Shown: piece after piece, positions 7,805-16,517 of the stretch
Numbering within the stretch: position 1 is the first letter of the stretch
How the letters are laid out: every line of letters begins with the position of its first letter
Assembly: GCF_007280555.1 (NCBI RefSeq)
Contig: NZ_VKDB01000001.1
Coordinates: forward strand, 186,001-250,000
Direction: 5' to 3'
Origin: Deinococcus detaillensis
GTDB lineage: Bacteria > Deinococcota > Deinococci > Deinococcales > Deinococcaceae
Length of the DNA: 64,000 bases
Notes under the pieces: generated by a model
Told to the model about the DNA's origin: nothing
Databases searched by the model: none
Seen by the model: the letters and a program-made list of their open reading frames with translations, nothing else
Translations under genes and position numbers: made by a program

Positions 7805-8839
7805 ATGCCGCGTATCTTGGTGGTGGACGACGACGCTGCCATCCTTAAACTCATCAGTGTCATTCTCTCGCGGGCTGGTCACGAAGTCCGCACCAGCAGC
7901 CATCCGGTTGAGGCGCTGGAAATGCTCAACGTGTTTACCCCCGACCTCGTCATCAGCGACGTGGTGATGCCGTACATGACCGGCTTAGAATTCCTGGAAC
8001 AGGTGCGGTCCAATGAAAAGCGCTCGGCCATGCCGTTTATGCTGCTGTCCAGCCACGCCGAGCGCGGCGACGTGCGGCGCGGTATGAACTTGGGAGCCGA
8101 CGATTACCTGCCCAAGCCGTTCACGCCCCAAGACCTGCTGACGGCCATCGACGCCCGCTTAAGGCGTGCGGGTCTGGCCGCGCAGGGAGCCAGCGGCACC
8201 GAAGCCAAAGCGCTAGGCACCGCTCAAGTCATCTGGAAGGGTGACGGTGTTTCTTGGGTATCGCGCAAAGCCTTGGAGCTGTTCTTTTACTTGCTCGAAC
8301 ACAAAGAAGTCACCAGCTGGCAAGCTGCCGAGGCGCTCTGGCCCGAAAAAGACGAAGCGCGGGCCAGCAGCTTGTTTCACACGACCCTGCACCGCTTGAG
8401 GCGTTCGCTGAGCAACGAAGCGGTGGTCAGCACCAACCGCCGCTATACCCTCTCCGAGGAAATCAACCCCACTTACGACGCCAAGCGCTTTGAACTCTTA
8501 GCCAAGCAGGCCGAAGCGGGCAGTCTCGGCTTGGAGGAGTTGCGTGAACTCTCTAGCATGTACGGCGAATTTTTGCCGGGAGTCGACTCGCCTTGGGCTG
8601 ACGATGTGCGCTCGCGCCTCGAGCAAGCCCAGCTCTCGGTGCTGAGCCTCGCCGCCCGCGCCGCTGGAGAAGCGGGCCGGGTCAAAGACGCCGCGCAGTT
8701 TCACCAGCGGGCGCTGACGATTGACCCCCTCAGCGAGCAAGATTGGAACGGGCTGGCCAAGGCGCTGAGCGCACTCGGTGATCCCCGCGCAAGGCTGGCT
8801 GCTCAGCGTGAGGCGTGGTGGGCTGTAGATTTAGACTGA
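7805..8839 (+). CDS. Response regulator with winged-helix and BTAD domains
   Basis: A 344-residue protein. Residues 1-120 form a receiver domain with acidic DDD at 8-10, phospho-acceptor D52 (LVISDVVMP) and K104 (LPKPF). A winged-helix output region (about 145-215) and a bacterial transcriptional activator (BTAD) tetratricopeptide-like region (about 220-344) follow. It is probably a phosphorylation-controlled transcription activator. No histidine kinase gene is adjacent. TACACT (7793-7798), 6 nt before the ATG, marks a leaderless start diverging from rpsF. Targets are unknown. Confidence 0.82.
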   Translation: MPRILVVDDDAAILKLISVILSRAGHEVRTSSHPVEALEMLNVFTPDLVISDVVMPYMTGLEFLEQVRSNEKRSAMPFMLLSSHAERGDVRRGMNLGADDYLPKPFTPQDLLTAIDARLRRAGLAAQGASGTEAKALGTAQVIWKGDGVSWVSRKALELFFYLLEHKEVTSWQAAEALWPEKDEARASSLFHTTLHRLRRSLSNEAVVSTNRRYTLSEEINPTYDAKRFELLAKQAEAGSLGLEELRELSSMYGEFLPGVDSPWADDVRSRLEQAQLSVLSLAARAAGEAGRVKDAAQFHQRALTIDPLSEQDWNGLAKALSALGDPRARLAAQREAWWAVDLD

Positions 8840-8865
8840 CTTTAACTTAATGAAAGGCGTTTTTT

Positions 8866-8911
8866 AATGCTAAAAGACGGCTTGCAGCGTTGCCCGCCGT
8901 ATTTTAGCATT
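8866..8911. repeat. Long hairpin in the 415-bp gap between two regulator genes
   Basis: Arms at 8866-8880 and 8897-8911 pair over 15 positions with a single mismatch (AATGCTAAAA against TTTTAGCATT plus ACGG/CCGT), around a 16-nt loop. It starts 26 bp after the regulator stop codon. The T run precedes rather than follows the stem on the plus strand, so it is not a classical terminator for that gene. A shorter CTGAGG/CCTCAG dyad lies at 9218-9239, just before the next gene. The rest of 8840-9254 shows no coding potential I can support. Confidence 0.45.
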
Positions 8912-9254
8912 AGGCGTTACTACAAATCTAGAGGGCAATCTTTTGTGGAGGTGGGGCCAGTGCCATGCTTTGGTGGTTTCGTCTCCGCTACTTTTATGCG
9001 GCTGTGTGAGCCGCTCCCAGAGGCCCGGATGGAGCTCAGCGCGGGCGTGTCTTTTGGCCCGCGTCCAGTTCCAAGTGGTGAGTGCCTTTATCCAATTCAC
9101 ATCCCCAGCTCTTTTTGCGCCAAGGGCTTATTAAGGGAGTATAAATCAGCTCAGGGGCTAGTCTTAACCGCTGGGGGGCTACCTTCATTAAGATGACCCC
9201 TAAGCATCGGAAAGGCGCTGAGGCTTCTCCCCACCTCAGTGAAGATGAATTATT

Positions 9255-9923
9255 ATGGAACAACGTATTCTCCTGATTGAAGACAACCCCGACATCACCC
9301 GCGTGGTGCAGTACGAACTCGAGCAAGCGGGCTACCGCGTTCTGACCGCGCCCGACGGCGTGACTGGCCTGACCAGCGCCCGTGAAAATGCACCCGACTT
9401 GGTGATCCTCGACCTCGGCCTGCCTGACTTTGACGGCGCTGAGATCGCCCGCCGCCTACGCAAAACCAGCGCGGTGCCGATCATCATCCTGACGGCGATG
9501 GACGCGGTAGACCGCAAAGTCAACTTGCTGGAAGCCGGCGCTGACGACTACATGACCAAGCCCTTTCATCCTGAAGAACTGGTGGCCCGCGTCAAAGTGC
9601 AGTTGCGCCATCAGCAGCACGGCGAGGTCATTCAGATCGGCGCACTGGAAATTCACCCGCAAAAGCGGCTGTGTCACTACAACGGCCACGAAGTTCGCCT
9701 CTCGCCCAAAGAGTTTGATCTGCTGACTTTTCTGGCGCGGCAACCGGGCCGGGTCTACTCGCGTCAAGAAATCGAGCGCGAGGTCTGGAACGGCGAATTG
9801 CCCAGTAACAGCAACGTGGTGGACGTCCATATGGCTAATATGCGGGCCAAGCTGCGCGACCTCGACGGCTACGGAATTATTCGCACGGTACGCGGAATCG
9901 GGTACGCACTCAAGACGCCCTGA
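9255..9923 (+). CDS. OmpR-family response regulator
   Basis: A 222-residue regulator. The receiver (1-118) has acidic residues in LLIEDN, phospho-acceptor D53 (LVILDLGLPDFDG) and K102 (MTKPF). The C-terminal winged helix (about 128-222) has RLSPKEFDLLTFLARQPG and the DNA-recognition helix NVVDVHMANMRAKL. It closely resembles the regulator at 12974-13639, so the two are paralogues of the type that includes DrRRA of D. radiodurans, a regulator of radiation resistance. No kinase is nearby. No clear TANNNT box or Shine-Dalgarno precedes the ATG. Confidence 0.9.
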   Translation: MEQRILLIEDNPDITRVVQYELEQAGYRVLTAPDGVTGLTSARENAPDLVILDLGLPDFDGAEIARRLRKTSAVPIIILTAMDAVDRKVNLLEAGADDYMTKPFHPEELVARVKVQLRHQQHGEVIQIGALEIHPQKRLCHYNGHEVRLSPKEFDLLTFLARQPGRVYSRQEIEREVWNGELPSNSNVVDVHMANMRAKLRDLDGYGIIRTVRGIGYALKTP

Positions 9924-10061
9924 TTGGACGAGTAAATCTTTAAACTTTGAACAAGTTGACGCCGCATCTCAAATGAGCAATGTTTGCTAGATTAGCGGCG
10001 TTACTATCTATAGAAACCAAGACCAGTGAGAGCAAGATGACTCCTACATTCGAGGGTTCTT

Positions 10062-10189
10062 TTGAAAAGCCGTGAATGGATAGCAGGAATCGCCATTGCT
10101 CTCGCTGGTCTTCTTCTTATGCCTTGATCGTGAAGCCGGATAAAGACGCCCCCGAGTTTGTCGAGATGGGAAGGAAGCTCTGTTTCTGA
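10062..10189 (+). pseudogene. Possible frameshifted small membrane protein
   Basis: GAGGG lies 5 nt before a TTG at 10062 that opens MKSREWIAGIAIALAGLLLM, a good membrane helix, which stops at 10125-10127. A different frame starting at 10121 continues ALIVKPDKDAPEFVEMGRKL to a TGA at 10187. A single-base shift near 10120 would join them into a protein of about 42 residues. Either this is a decayed gene, or it is a sequencing shift, or only the first 21 codons are real. No family recognised. Confidence 0.3.
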
Positions 10190-10190
10190 A

Positions 10191-10571
10191 TTACTGGCAC
10201 TCGGCGCAAAAGCCGTGAACTTCTAAACGCACGTCGGCCACCTGAAAGCCGCTGGGCAACTGGCTGGGCGGCAGGTGCGGCGCGTCTTTGACTTCGAGAT
10301 CGAAGATGGCTCCGCATGAGCGGCAGACCGCGTGGTGGTGGTGATCGTCGCGCCGAAAATCGTAGCGGGTGGCCTGTCCGGCCCGCTCAATCGTCACGGC
10401 CAGGCCGCCCGCGACCAGGGCGTCAAGGGTGCGGTACACCGTGCCGAGGCTGATGCTGGGCAAATCTTGTCGCACCGCTTTGTGGATAGAAGCCGCGTCA
10501 GGATGGCTGCGGGTGGTTTGCAGCGCCTGAAGCACCGCCTGCCTTTGCCGCGTATTTCGAACCATCGTCAT
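10191..10571 (-). CDS. fur: Fur-family metal-responsive repressor
   Basis: A 126-residue Fur/PerR/Mur-type regulator. The N-terminal winged helix includes TRQRQAVLQAL and the recognition helix region SLGTVYRTLDALVAGGL. The dimerisation domain has the metal-ligand segment RDDHHHHAVCRSCGAIFDLE with the CxxC at about 85-88, and a second CAEC near the C-terminus, together a likely structural Zn2+ site. It should repress metal uptake or oxidative-stress genes when its metal is bound. Iron, manganese or peroxide specificity cannot be fixed by eye. The ATG is supported by TAGACT 6 nt upstream (10578-10583). Confidence 0.88.
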   Translation of the reverse strand: MTMVRNTRQRQAVLQALQTTRSHPDAASIHKAVRQDLPSISLGTVYRTLDALVAGGLAVTIERAGQATRYDFRRDDHHHHAVCRSCGAIFDLEVKDAPHLPPSQLPSGFQVADVRLEVHGFCAECQ

Positions 10572-10683
10572 GAACCGAGTCTAGCAAAAATGCGGCGGGA
10601 CGCTTGTAACGTTGAGAGATGGGTCTTGGGGTGCGCCAACAGCTTGAAGCTGACCGCCTTCGCCTTTCCCAAGAACGGGCCCT

Positions 10684-12204
10684 TCAAGCTTTGCCCTCTT
10701 TGCTCAGGGACGGAAGCTCTAGGGTCTGGATGCGACTGGCGCTCACCAAAGTCTCCGCGCCCAGCTTGGCCTGCACCGCCCGTAAGTCTTCACCAATCGC
10801 CAGCACCAACACGCTGTCTCCGGCCTGAAGGGTGGTGGCTCCTTTGGGAACCAAAAATTCGCCGCCCCGGTGCACCAAAATCACCAGCGCACCGGGTGGC
10901 AATTTCAAATCCATAATCCGCTTGCCGTCGGCCTCGCTGCCCACCTTGACGTCCACTTCAGTCATGTCGTTCCGGCCTGTGCCGGTGGGCCGGTAAGCAA
11001 TCGGGTACACCGGGCGCTCAGGAATCGCCTCGCGCACTTTGAGGAGCCGGGCCACCGCCGTGAGGGTGGTGCCCTGCAACAGCACACTGGTCAGCACAAT
11101 AAAAAAGACCACGTTAAACAGGATTTTTGCGCCGGGAACACCTGAGAGCAGCGGGAAGGTCGCCAGCACAATCGGCACCGCGCCGCGCAGGCCCACCCAC
11201 GCCACCATACTTTTGTCGCGCTTGGGCATTTTGGAAGTGGCTAAACTCAGGTACACGCTGGCGGGCCTCGCCACGAACACCAAAAACAGCGAGCAGGCCA
11301 GCGCCAGCCCAGCGGTGGGCAGCAGTTCGTGCGGATTGACCAGCAGCCCCAGCATCAAGAACATGGCAATTTGCATCAGCCACGACACGCCGTCGAGAAA
11401 ATCGAGGACGCTGCGCTTGTGAATAAAGTCGGCGTTGCCCAGCACCAATCCGGCGATATACACCGCCAAAAAGCCGCTGCCGTGAACGCTGGCCGCCGCG
11501 CCGAAAATCATCAACGCCAGCGCAATCACCATCACCGAATACAGGCCCTCGAATTGCAAGTTGAGTTTGTTGATGGCCCACAAGCTCACCCGCCCCAGCA
11601 CGTAGCCGAACAGCGCCCCCAACAGCATTTCTTGAAAAAAGCTCGGCACGATGGAAAAAGCGCTCAGCTCAGGTTTTTGGATCAGGGTAATCAGGCCCAG
11701 CGTCAAAAAGACGGCCATCGGGTCGTTGCCGCCGGATTCGAGTTCGAGGAGCGGGGTAATTTCGCCGCGCAGTCCCAGCCGCCGCTCCTTGAGCACCGTA
11801 AACACGGCGCTGGCATCGGTGGAGCTGACCACTGCGCCCAGCAGCAGGGCGGTGAGCCAGGGTATTCCAAACACGAAGTGGGCAAACGCGCCCATCAAGC
11901 CGGTGCTGGACAGCACGCCGAGGGTTGCCAGCGACAAGCTCTTTTTGAGAACGGGCCGCACCAGCGACCACTCGGTACTCAAACCACCCTGAAACAAAAT
12001 AAAGCACAGCGCCACTGTTCCGGCCCACTGCGCGAACAAGTAATTGCTGAATTCGATGCCGCCGGGGCCGTCACTGCCCGACAGCATCCCCACGCCTAAA
12101 AACAGCAGCAAACCCGGCACGCCCAGCCGCCCCGAAGCTTTGCTGCCCACGATGCTGGCCAGCAGCAGCGCTCCGGCGATCAAAATGTAAAAGCCGCCGC
12201 TCAC
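10684..12204 (-). CDS. CPA1-type potassium/proton antiporter (NhaP2/CvrA-like)
   Basis: A 506-residue inner-membrane antiporter. About 12 hydrophobic segments fill residues 1-390. The ion-binding region GAVVSSTDASAVFTVLKER and LELESGGNDPMAVFLT (the Asn-Asp pair) are conserved in the Na+(K+)/H+ exchanger family. Residues about 410-480 form a cytosolic TrkA-C/RCK-C domain (VDVKVGSEADGKRI), typical of the NhaP2/CvrA branch that exports K+ in exchange for H+ and limits cell volume at low osmolarity. The start is GTG at 12204. It follows a receiver-domain gene by 30 bp and may be cotranscribed with it. Confidence 0.88.
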   Translation of the reverse strand: MSGGFYILIAGALLLASIVGSKASGRLGVPGLLLFLGVGMLSGSDGPGGIEFSNYLFAQWAGTVALCFILFQGGLSTEWSLVRPVLKKSLSLATLGVLSSTGLMGAFAHFVFGIPWLTALLLGAVVSSTDASAVFTVLKERRLGLRGEITPLLELESGGNDPMAVFLTLGLITLIQKPELSAFSIVPSFFQEMLLGALFGYVLGRVSLWAINKLNLQFEGLYSVMVIALALMIFGAAASVHGSGFLAVYIAGLVLGNADFIHKRSVLDFLDGVSWLMQIAMFLMLGLLVNPHELLPTAGLALACSLFLVFVARPASVYLSLATSKMPKRDKSMVAWVGLRGAVPIVLATFPLLSGVPGAKILFNVVFFIVLTSVLLQGTTLTAVARLLKVREAIPERPVYPIAYRPTGTGRNDMTEVDVKVGSEADGKRIMDLKLPPGALVILVHRGGEFLVPKGATTLQAGDSVLVLAIGEDLRAVQAKLGAETLVSASRIQTLELPSLSKEGKA

Positions 12205-12234
12205 GCTGTCTGCTGTCGCTTAAAGCTCGTCATC

Positions 12235-12690
12235 TTAAAGGCGGTTGGGCAACCGGGCAACCTGACCCCAAAAGGCCACCAGCGAGCCGACCATCTGGCG
12301 CAGGCCGTCGGGATCGGCGGGCTTGATCAGGTAAGCGCTGGCGTAGGCGTGGTAGGCGCGGCGAATTTGCTCTTCGGTGTCGTTGCCGCTGAGCATCACC
12401 ACCGGCAAGCGGCGCAGGGCGAGGTCGCTGTGATTTTTAATGGCTTCGAGCCACTGCAAGCCGTCCTCGCCGGGCAAGCGGTGGTCGAGCAGCACTAGGC
12501 CGATGCGGGCTTCGCTCAGCAGCAGCTCCCTGGCTTCTTTGCCGTCTCTGGCCACGTACAAGCATACGGAGCCAGCCGCCGAATCTACAGCTTGCAGCTC
12601 TTCCAAAGCTGCCCAGATCAGGCCCACATCGGCTTCGTTGTCTTCGATCAGAAGGACATGCAGCGCCTCACCCCGCTTCGCCGTTTCCAT
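12235..12690 (-). CDS. Single-domain response regulator (Rcp1-like)
   Basis: A 151-residue protein that is only a receiver domain: acidic EDNEADV at 16-22, phospho-acceptor D69 (LVLLDHRLPG), a Ser in the signalling position (VVMLSGND) and the Lys of YLIKPAD. This layout matches the Rcp1/CheY-like regulators partnered with bacteriophytochromes and hybrid kinases. It has no output domain and so acts by protein contact. GGGGAAG is present about 6 nt before the ATG. It lies 30 bp upstream of the antiporter gene. The 283 bp before it hold nothing I can support. Confidence 0.85.
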   Translation of the reverse strand: METAKRGEALHVLLIEDNEADVGLIWAALEELQAVDSAAGSVCLYVARDGKEARELLLSEARIGLVLLDHRLPGEDGLQWLEAIKNHSDLALRRLPVVMLSGNDTEEQIRRAYHAYASAYLIKPADPDGLRQMVGSLVAFWGQVARLPNRL

Positions 12691-12973
12691 TACTTCTTCC
12701 CCCCTCGCTCGGCAGGAGCAGGCGCAGTGATTGCAGCGGGACTCAACATTTGCTCAAGATAACGGCTGTTCTATGAGGAGATTGTCAGTTCCGTCTAAAT
12801 ATGAAGGCCAGTCAGCTGACGCGATGACTAGGTACAGCTAGACTGCCGTTTCGGGATTCTGCTTCTTGGGTAGAACGGCTTCTTAACCAGAGCAGCGCCG
12901 ATGACGACGCTTGGCCGCACCTCTCTGGCCTGCCCGCTTCGCCCGGTTTACTTAAAGATAAACGTTGTTGTAC

Positions 12974-13639
12974 TTAGCTCCGCAGAGCGTAGCCCACGCC
13001 GCGCACGGTTCTGAGCAGGCCGTAGCCGTCGAGGTCGCGCAGTTTGGCCCGCAGATTGGCCATGTGAACGTCCACCACGTTGCTGCCGTCGGGCAAGCGG
13101 CCTTGCCAGATGTCTTGGCCGATTTCCTGGCGCGAGTAGACCCGTCCGGGCTGGCGAATCAGCAGCGCCAAGATATCGAACTCTTTGGGCGAGAGCCGCA
13201 ACTCTTCACCTTTGTAGCGCACCAAACGCTTTTGCGGATCGAGCTCGAGGTCGCCCAGCGTCAGGCTTTCCGAGCCGCGCTGGCGCAGTTGAACTTTGAT
13301 GCGGGCCAGCAGCTCGTCGGGGTGAAAGGGCTTGATGACGTAATCGTCTGCGCCGAGGCCCAGCAGCCTCACCCGCTCCTCGACGGTGTCGCGGGCGGTC
13401 AGCACGATCACCGGGACAGTGCTGTTTTTACGCAGCCGCTGCACCACGTCGCCGCCGTCAAAATCCGGGAGGCCGAGATCGAGCAAAATCAGTTCGGGCT
13501 GGTCTTCACGCGCTTTGATGAGGCCGGTCATAGCCGTGTCGGCGTGGTCAACGTCAAAGCCTGCGTCAGAGAGATCAAGGCGTAAGACGTTGGCGATATC
13601 GAGATCGTCCTCGATCACAAGTATGCGTTGGCGGGTCAC
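12974..13639 (-). CDS. OmpR-family response regulator, DrRRA-like
   Basis: A 221-residue regulator with a receiver (D54 in LILLDLGLPDFDG; K103 in VIKPF) and a winged-helix output (about 128-221; NVVDVHMANLRAKL). In D. radiodurans the radiation-response regulator DrRRA lies close to the RNase J gene, from memory. The same arrangement here, divergent from RNase J, makes this the better DrRRA candidate of the two paralogues; that is inference. The start is GTG at 13639 with TACAAT 7 nt upstream (13647-13652), so a leaderless mRNA is expected. No kinase is adjacent. Confidence 0.88.
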   Translation of the reverse strand: MTRQRILVIEDDLDIANVLRLDLSDAGFDVDHADTAMTGLIKAREDQPELILLDLGLPDFDGGDVVQRLRKNSTVPVIVLTARDTVEERVRLLGLGADDYVIKPFHPDELLARIKVQLRQRGSESLTLGDLELDPQKRLVRYKGEELRLSPKEFDILALLIRQPGRVYSRQEIGQDIWQGRLPDGSNVVDVHMANLRAKLRDLDGYGLLRTVRGVGYALRS

Positions 13640-13681
13640 GCCCTACATTGTACTCGAAAAGATTGGTTTTCCTTAAACCTT

Positions 13682-13705
13682 CTCACTTGGAGTGAGCACT
13701 TTTTT
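13682..13705 (+). terminator. Terminator-like hairpin before RNase J
   Basis: CTCACT (13682-13687) and AGTGAG (13691-13696) form a 6-bp stem with a 3-nt loop, followed by six T (13700-13705). No plus-strand gene precedes it; it could stop antisense transcription or a short RNA. The remaining stretch to 14003 has a CCGGC/GCCGG dyad just before the RNase J ribosome site (13973-13988) and otherwise nothing I can support. Confidence 0.35.
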
Positions 13706-14003
13706 AGTCTGGTCATAGGCGCTGTCGTGGTCTCAGCACAGGGACTGGGGGGTTGGCAAGGAAACTTCCGGTTGCGCGGCGGCATTCGTGTTAATCTGTT
13801 TGCACTGCGTTTACGGACGCCTTTCACGGCTTTGACGGCAAAAATTTGCTGCACCCCATTTTGCTCGCCGAACGCTTGATTGCCTTTCTTTTGATGTCCC
13901 TCTTTTTTATGGCCCACGCTCGGCGGCCGATTGCCAAAGAGCAAAGCCTAAATTCCCGTCCTCTTCAGCACCCCGGCTGTTTTGCCGGAGACAAGGAATA
14001 CCC

Positions 14004-15659
14004 ATGAATCCACAACCCACTTCCCACGACGCCCTGGAAGTCATCCCGCTCGGCGGCATGGGCGAAATCGGCAAGAACATGTTCGCTTACCGCTACGGCG
14101 ACGAAATTCTGGTCGTCGATGGCGGCCTCGCCTTTCCCGAAGCGCACCAACTCGGCATCGATTTGATTATTCCCAAAATCGATTACCTGCAAGAAAACGC
14201 CGCTCTGATCAAAGGCTGGATTTTGACGCACGGCCACGAAGATCACATCGGCTCGCTGCCTTACATCATGCCCCGGCTGCCGCGTGTGCCGATGTACAGC
14301 GCGGCACTGACTTTGGGCCTGCTGCGCGAGAAGCTCAGCGAGTTCGGGATCAAGGAAGCCGACACTGACCTGCGCGAAGTGGAAATCGACGCTCAAGTCA
14401 AAATCGGGCAGCACTTCGTGGTGGACTTTTTCCGGATTACCCACTCGATTCCTGACAACATGGGCTACGTGCTGACCACTCCGGTGGGCAAAGTGGTGCA
14501 TACCGGCGATTTCAAGATTGACCGCACCCCGACGGACGGCAAACTCAGCCAGCTCGACCGCATCGAGAAGGCCGGTGACGAGGGTGTGCTGCTGCTGATC
14601 AGTGACAGCACCAACGCCGAGCGGCCCGGCTGGTCGATCAGCGAAGCCGAAGTGGCCGAGAACATGGAAGAGCTCATCAAGGCGGCGCGGGGGCGGGTCT
14701 TTATCACCACCTTCGCCTCGCAGACGCACCGCGTTCAGAACATCATCAAAAGCTCCGAGAAGCTGGGCCGCCGAGTGGTGATGGAAGGGCGCAGTATGCT
14801 CAAGTACGCCCAAGTTTCGCAGCAGCTCGGCTATATGGAGTTCAAAGACCCCCTCGTGACCAGCGACGAAGTCGGCAGCATGCAGGACTCGCAGGTGCTG
14901 TACATCTGCACCGGGTCGCAGGGCCAGCCGATGAGCGTCCTCTCGCGCCTGGCCTTTGGCAACCACGCCAAGATCGCCCTTAAGCGCGGCGACACGGTGA
15001 TCTTGTCGAGCAGCCCGATTCCCGGCAATGAAGAAGCGGTCAACACCGTCATCAACCGGCTTTACGAAATTGGCGTGGACGTGCTGTATCCGCCCAACCA
15101 GAAGGTTCACGCTTCGGGGCACGGCAGCCGCGAGGAGCAGCTTCACATCCTGAATCTGGCCCGGCCCAAATACTTCCTGCCCTGGCACGGTGAGCCGCGT
15201 CACCAGATCAACCACGCCCGCCTTGCTCAAACAGCCACCCGCCCGCCGCAACGCACCTTGGTGGCCAAGAACGGCGACATCGTGCGCCTGACCCCCGACG
15301 ACTTTAAGGTGGTCGGTACGGTTCCGGCGGGCGCGGTGTACGTGGACGGCCTCGGCGTGGGCGATATCGGCGACGACATCATCATGGACCGCATGAGCAT
15401 GAGCCAGGAAGGGGTGCTGATTATCACGGCAGTGCTGCACCCGACGCCGCATATCGAACTCGTGTCACGCGGCTTTATTCGCAGCAACCGCGAACTCGAA
15501 AACCAGATTCGCAAAGTGGCTTTGGAAGCGGTGGAGCAGGGCACCCGCGACAAGAAGCGCCTGGAAGACATCCGCGACGACATGTACGGAGCCGTTCGGC
15601 GGTTTGTTCGCAAGGTGACGGGCCGCAATCCGGTGCTGATTCCGCTTCTGGTGGATTAG
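14004..15659 (+). CDS. rnj: Ribonuclease J
   Basis: A 551-residue metallo-beta-lactamase/beta-CASP ribonuclease. The two-zinc motif THGHEDHIGSLPYI is at residues 75-88, followed by HTGDFKID, SDSTNAERPG and the beta-CASP region (RVFITTFASQTHRVQNI). RNase J combines 5'-to-3' exonuclease and endonuclease activity in mRNA decay and rRNA processing. The deinococcal enzyme depends on Mn2+ as well as Zn2+. GGAGACAAGGA precedes the ATG, so this mRNA has a normal leader. It diverges from the OmpR-type regulator at 12974. Confidence 0.95.
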   Translation: MNPQPTSHDALEVIPLGGMGEIGKNMFAYRYGDEILVVDGGLAFPEAHQLGIDLIIPKIDYLQENAALIKGWILTHGHEDHIGSLPYIMPRLPRVPMYSAALTLGLLREKLSEFGIKEADTDLREVEIDAQVKIGQHFVVDFFRITHSIPDNMGYVLTTPVGKVVHTGDFKIDRTPTDGKLSQLDRIEKAGDEGVLLLISDSTNAERPGWSISEAEVAENMEELIKAARGRVFITTFASQTHRVQNIIKSSEKLGRRVVMEGRSMLKYAQVSQQLGYMEFKDPLVTSDEVGSMQDSQVLYICTGSQGQPMSVLSRLAFGNHAKIALKRGDTVILSSSPIPGNEEAVNTVINRLYEIGVDVLYPPNQKVHASGHGSREEQLHILNLARPKYFLPWHGEPRHQINHARLAQTATRPPQRTLVAKNGDIVRLTPDDFKVVGTVPAGAVYVDGLGVGDIGDDIIMDRMSMSQEGVLIITAVLHPTPHIELVSRGFIRSNRELENQIRKVALEAVEQGTRDKKRLEDIRDDMYGAVRRFVRKVTGRNPVLIPLLVD

Positions 15660-15681
15660 GAATAAAGAGTAACTGGCACGG

Positions 15682-15712
15682 TGTATAAACAGTATATACA
15701 TCGTGCTAGACT
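15682..15712 (+). promoter_or_regulatory. vapBC promoter with dyad operator
   Basis: TGTATA (15682-15687) and TATACA (15695-15700) form an inverted repeat with a 7-nt spacer, just upstream of the -10 box TAGACT (15707-15712). The ATG follows 6 nt later. The dyad lies where a bound VapB-VapC complex would block RNA polymerase, the usual autoregulation of such operons. The binding itself is inference. Confidence 0.6.
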
Positions 15713-15718
15713 TCTTTC

Positions 15719-15946
15719 ATGACGCGCAGCAAGGTCTTTAAAAGTGGAAACAGTCAGGCGGTTCGCATTCCACAGGAGCTGGCCTTGCCTTATGGTGAGG
15801 TGGAAATCACTCGGCGGGGTGAGACGTTGGTAATTACGCCGATTGCCCAGCAAAACGGAGCGACTCTGTTTGACGCATTAGCAGCCATTGAAGGGCCAAT
15901 TGAGCGTGAGCAACCGCCGATGCAAGAACGCGAAGCTATCCTGTGA
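15719..15946 (+). CDS. vapB: VapB-type antitoxin (AbrB/MazE fold)
   Basis: A 75-residue protein. The swapped-hairpin DNA-binding domain occupies residues 1-45 (SKVFKSGNSQAVRIPQELAL, then a beta hairpin VEITRRGETLVITPI), followed by a flexible tail that should wrap around the toxin. It neutralises the VapC nuclease and represses the operon. TAGACT 6 nt before the ATG indicates a leaderless transcript. Its end overlaps the vapC start by 4 nt, so the two are translationally coupled. Confidence 0.88.
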   Translation: MTRSKVFKSGNSQAVRIPQELALPYGEVEITRRGETLVITPIAQQNGATLFDALAAIEGPIEREQPPMQEREAIL

Positions 15947-16353
15947 CGCTGTTTTTGCTGGACACTAATATCTGCATCTTCATCATGAACTCGCGGCCTT
16001 TGCGGGTACGGGAACGCATGGAAGCCGCCACCAGAGCGGGCCACCGACTTGCTGTTTCTAGCATTACGCTCCACGAATTGCAATTTGGGGTTTATAACAG
16101 CGCCAAGCCGCAGGAAAATGGCGAACGGTTGCGGGCGTTCGCGGCGGGCTTGAGTGTCTTGCCCTTTGAAGAGAATGCCGCCAAGCAAGCAGCCATTCAC
16201 CGAACAGCCCTCAAAAAAATAGGCCAGCTTATCGGCCCTTATGATTTGCTGATCGCTGGGCACGCGCTAGCGCTGGAAGCTGTGTTGGTGACAAATAACG
16301 TGGGCGAGTTTGGACGGATTGAGGAGCTGAAAGTGGAGGACTGGGCTGAGTGA
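15943..16353 (+). CDS. vapC: VapC-type PIN-domain ribonuclease toxin
   Basis: A 136-residue PIN-domain toxin that probably cleaves tRNA or other RNA when free of VapB. The acidic catalytic residues are visible: D in LLDTNICIFI near the start, E in SSITLHELQFGV, D in GPYDLLIAGHAL, and the final LVTNNVGEFGRI motif. The start is GTG at 15943, overlapping the vapB stop codon. The 3' end (16267-16353) overlaps, on the opposite strand, a small gene coupled to dnaE, which suggests that the pair inserted here. Confidence 0.9.
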   Translation: MTLFLLDTNICIFIMNSRPLRVRERMEAATRAGHRLAVSSITLHELQFGVYNSAKPQENGERLRAFAAGLSVLPFEENAAKQAAIHRTALKKIGQLIGPYDLLIAGHALALEAVLVTNNVGEFGRIEELKVEDWAE

Positions 16354-16517
16354 GGGCTTGAGCAAAATAGCCGCGAACAGTTCCCAGTCCTCGGACGAAC
16401 CGGGGCGGCCCTCGCTGAAGCCATAGGCCCGCCGCAGATGGCGCTTCTGACGATGCGGCTTGGCTATGAATTCTTCGTAAAACCAGAGGGCGAGAGGGAA
16501 ATCCAAGTCCAATGTAT

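Noticed and set aside
13636..13944. Overlapping open frames on both strands before RNase J.
   Set aside because: No ribosome site or -10 signal fits them, and the sequences are arginine- and proline-rich without any recognisable fold.
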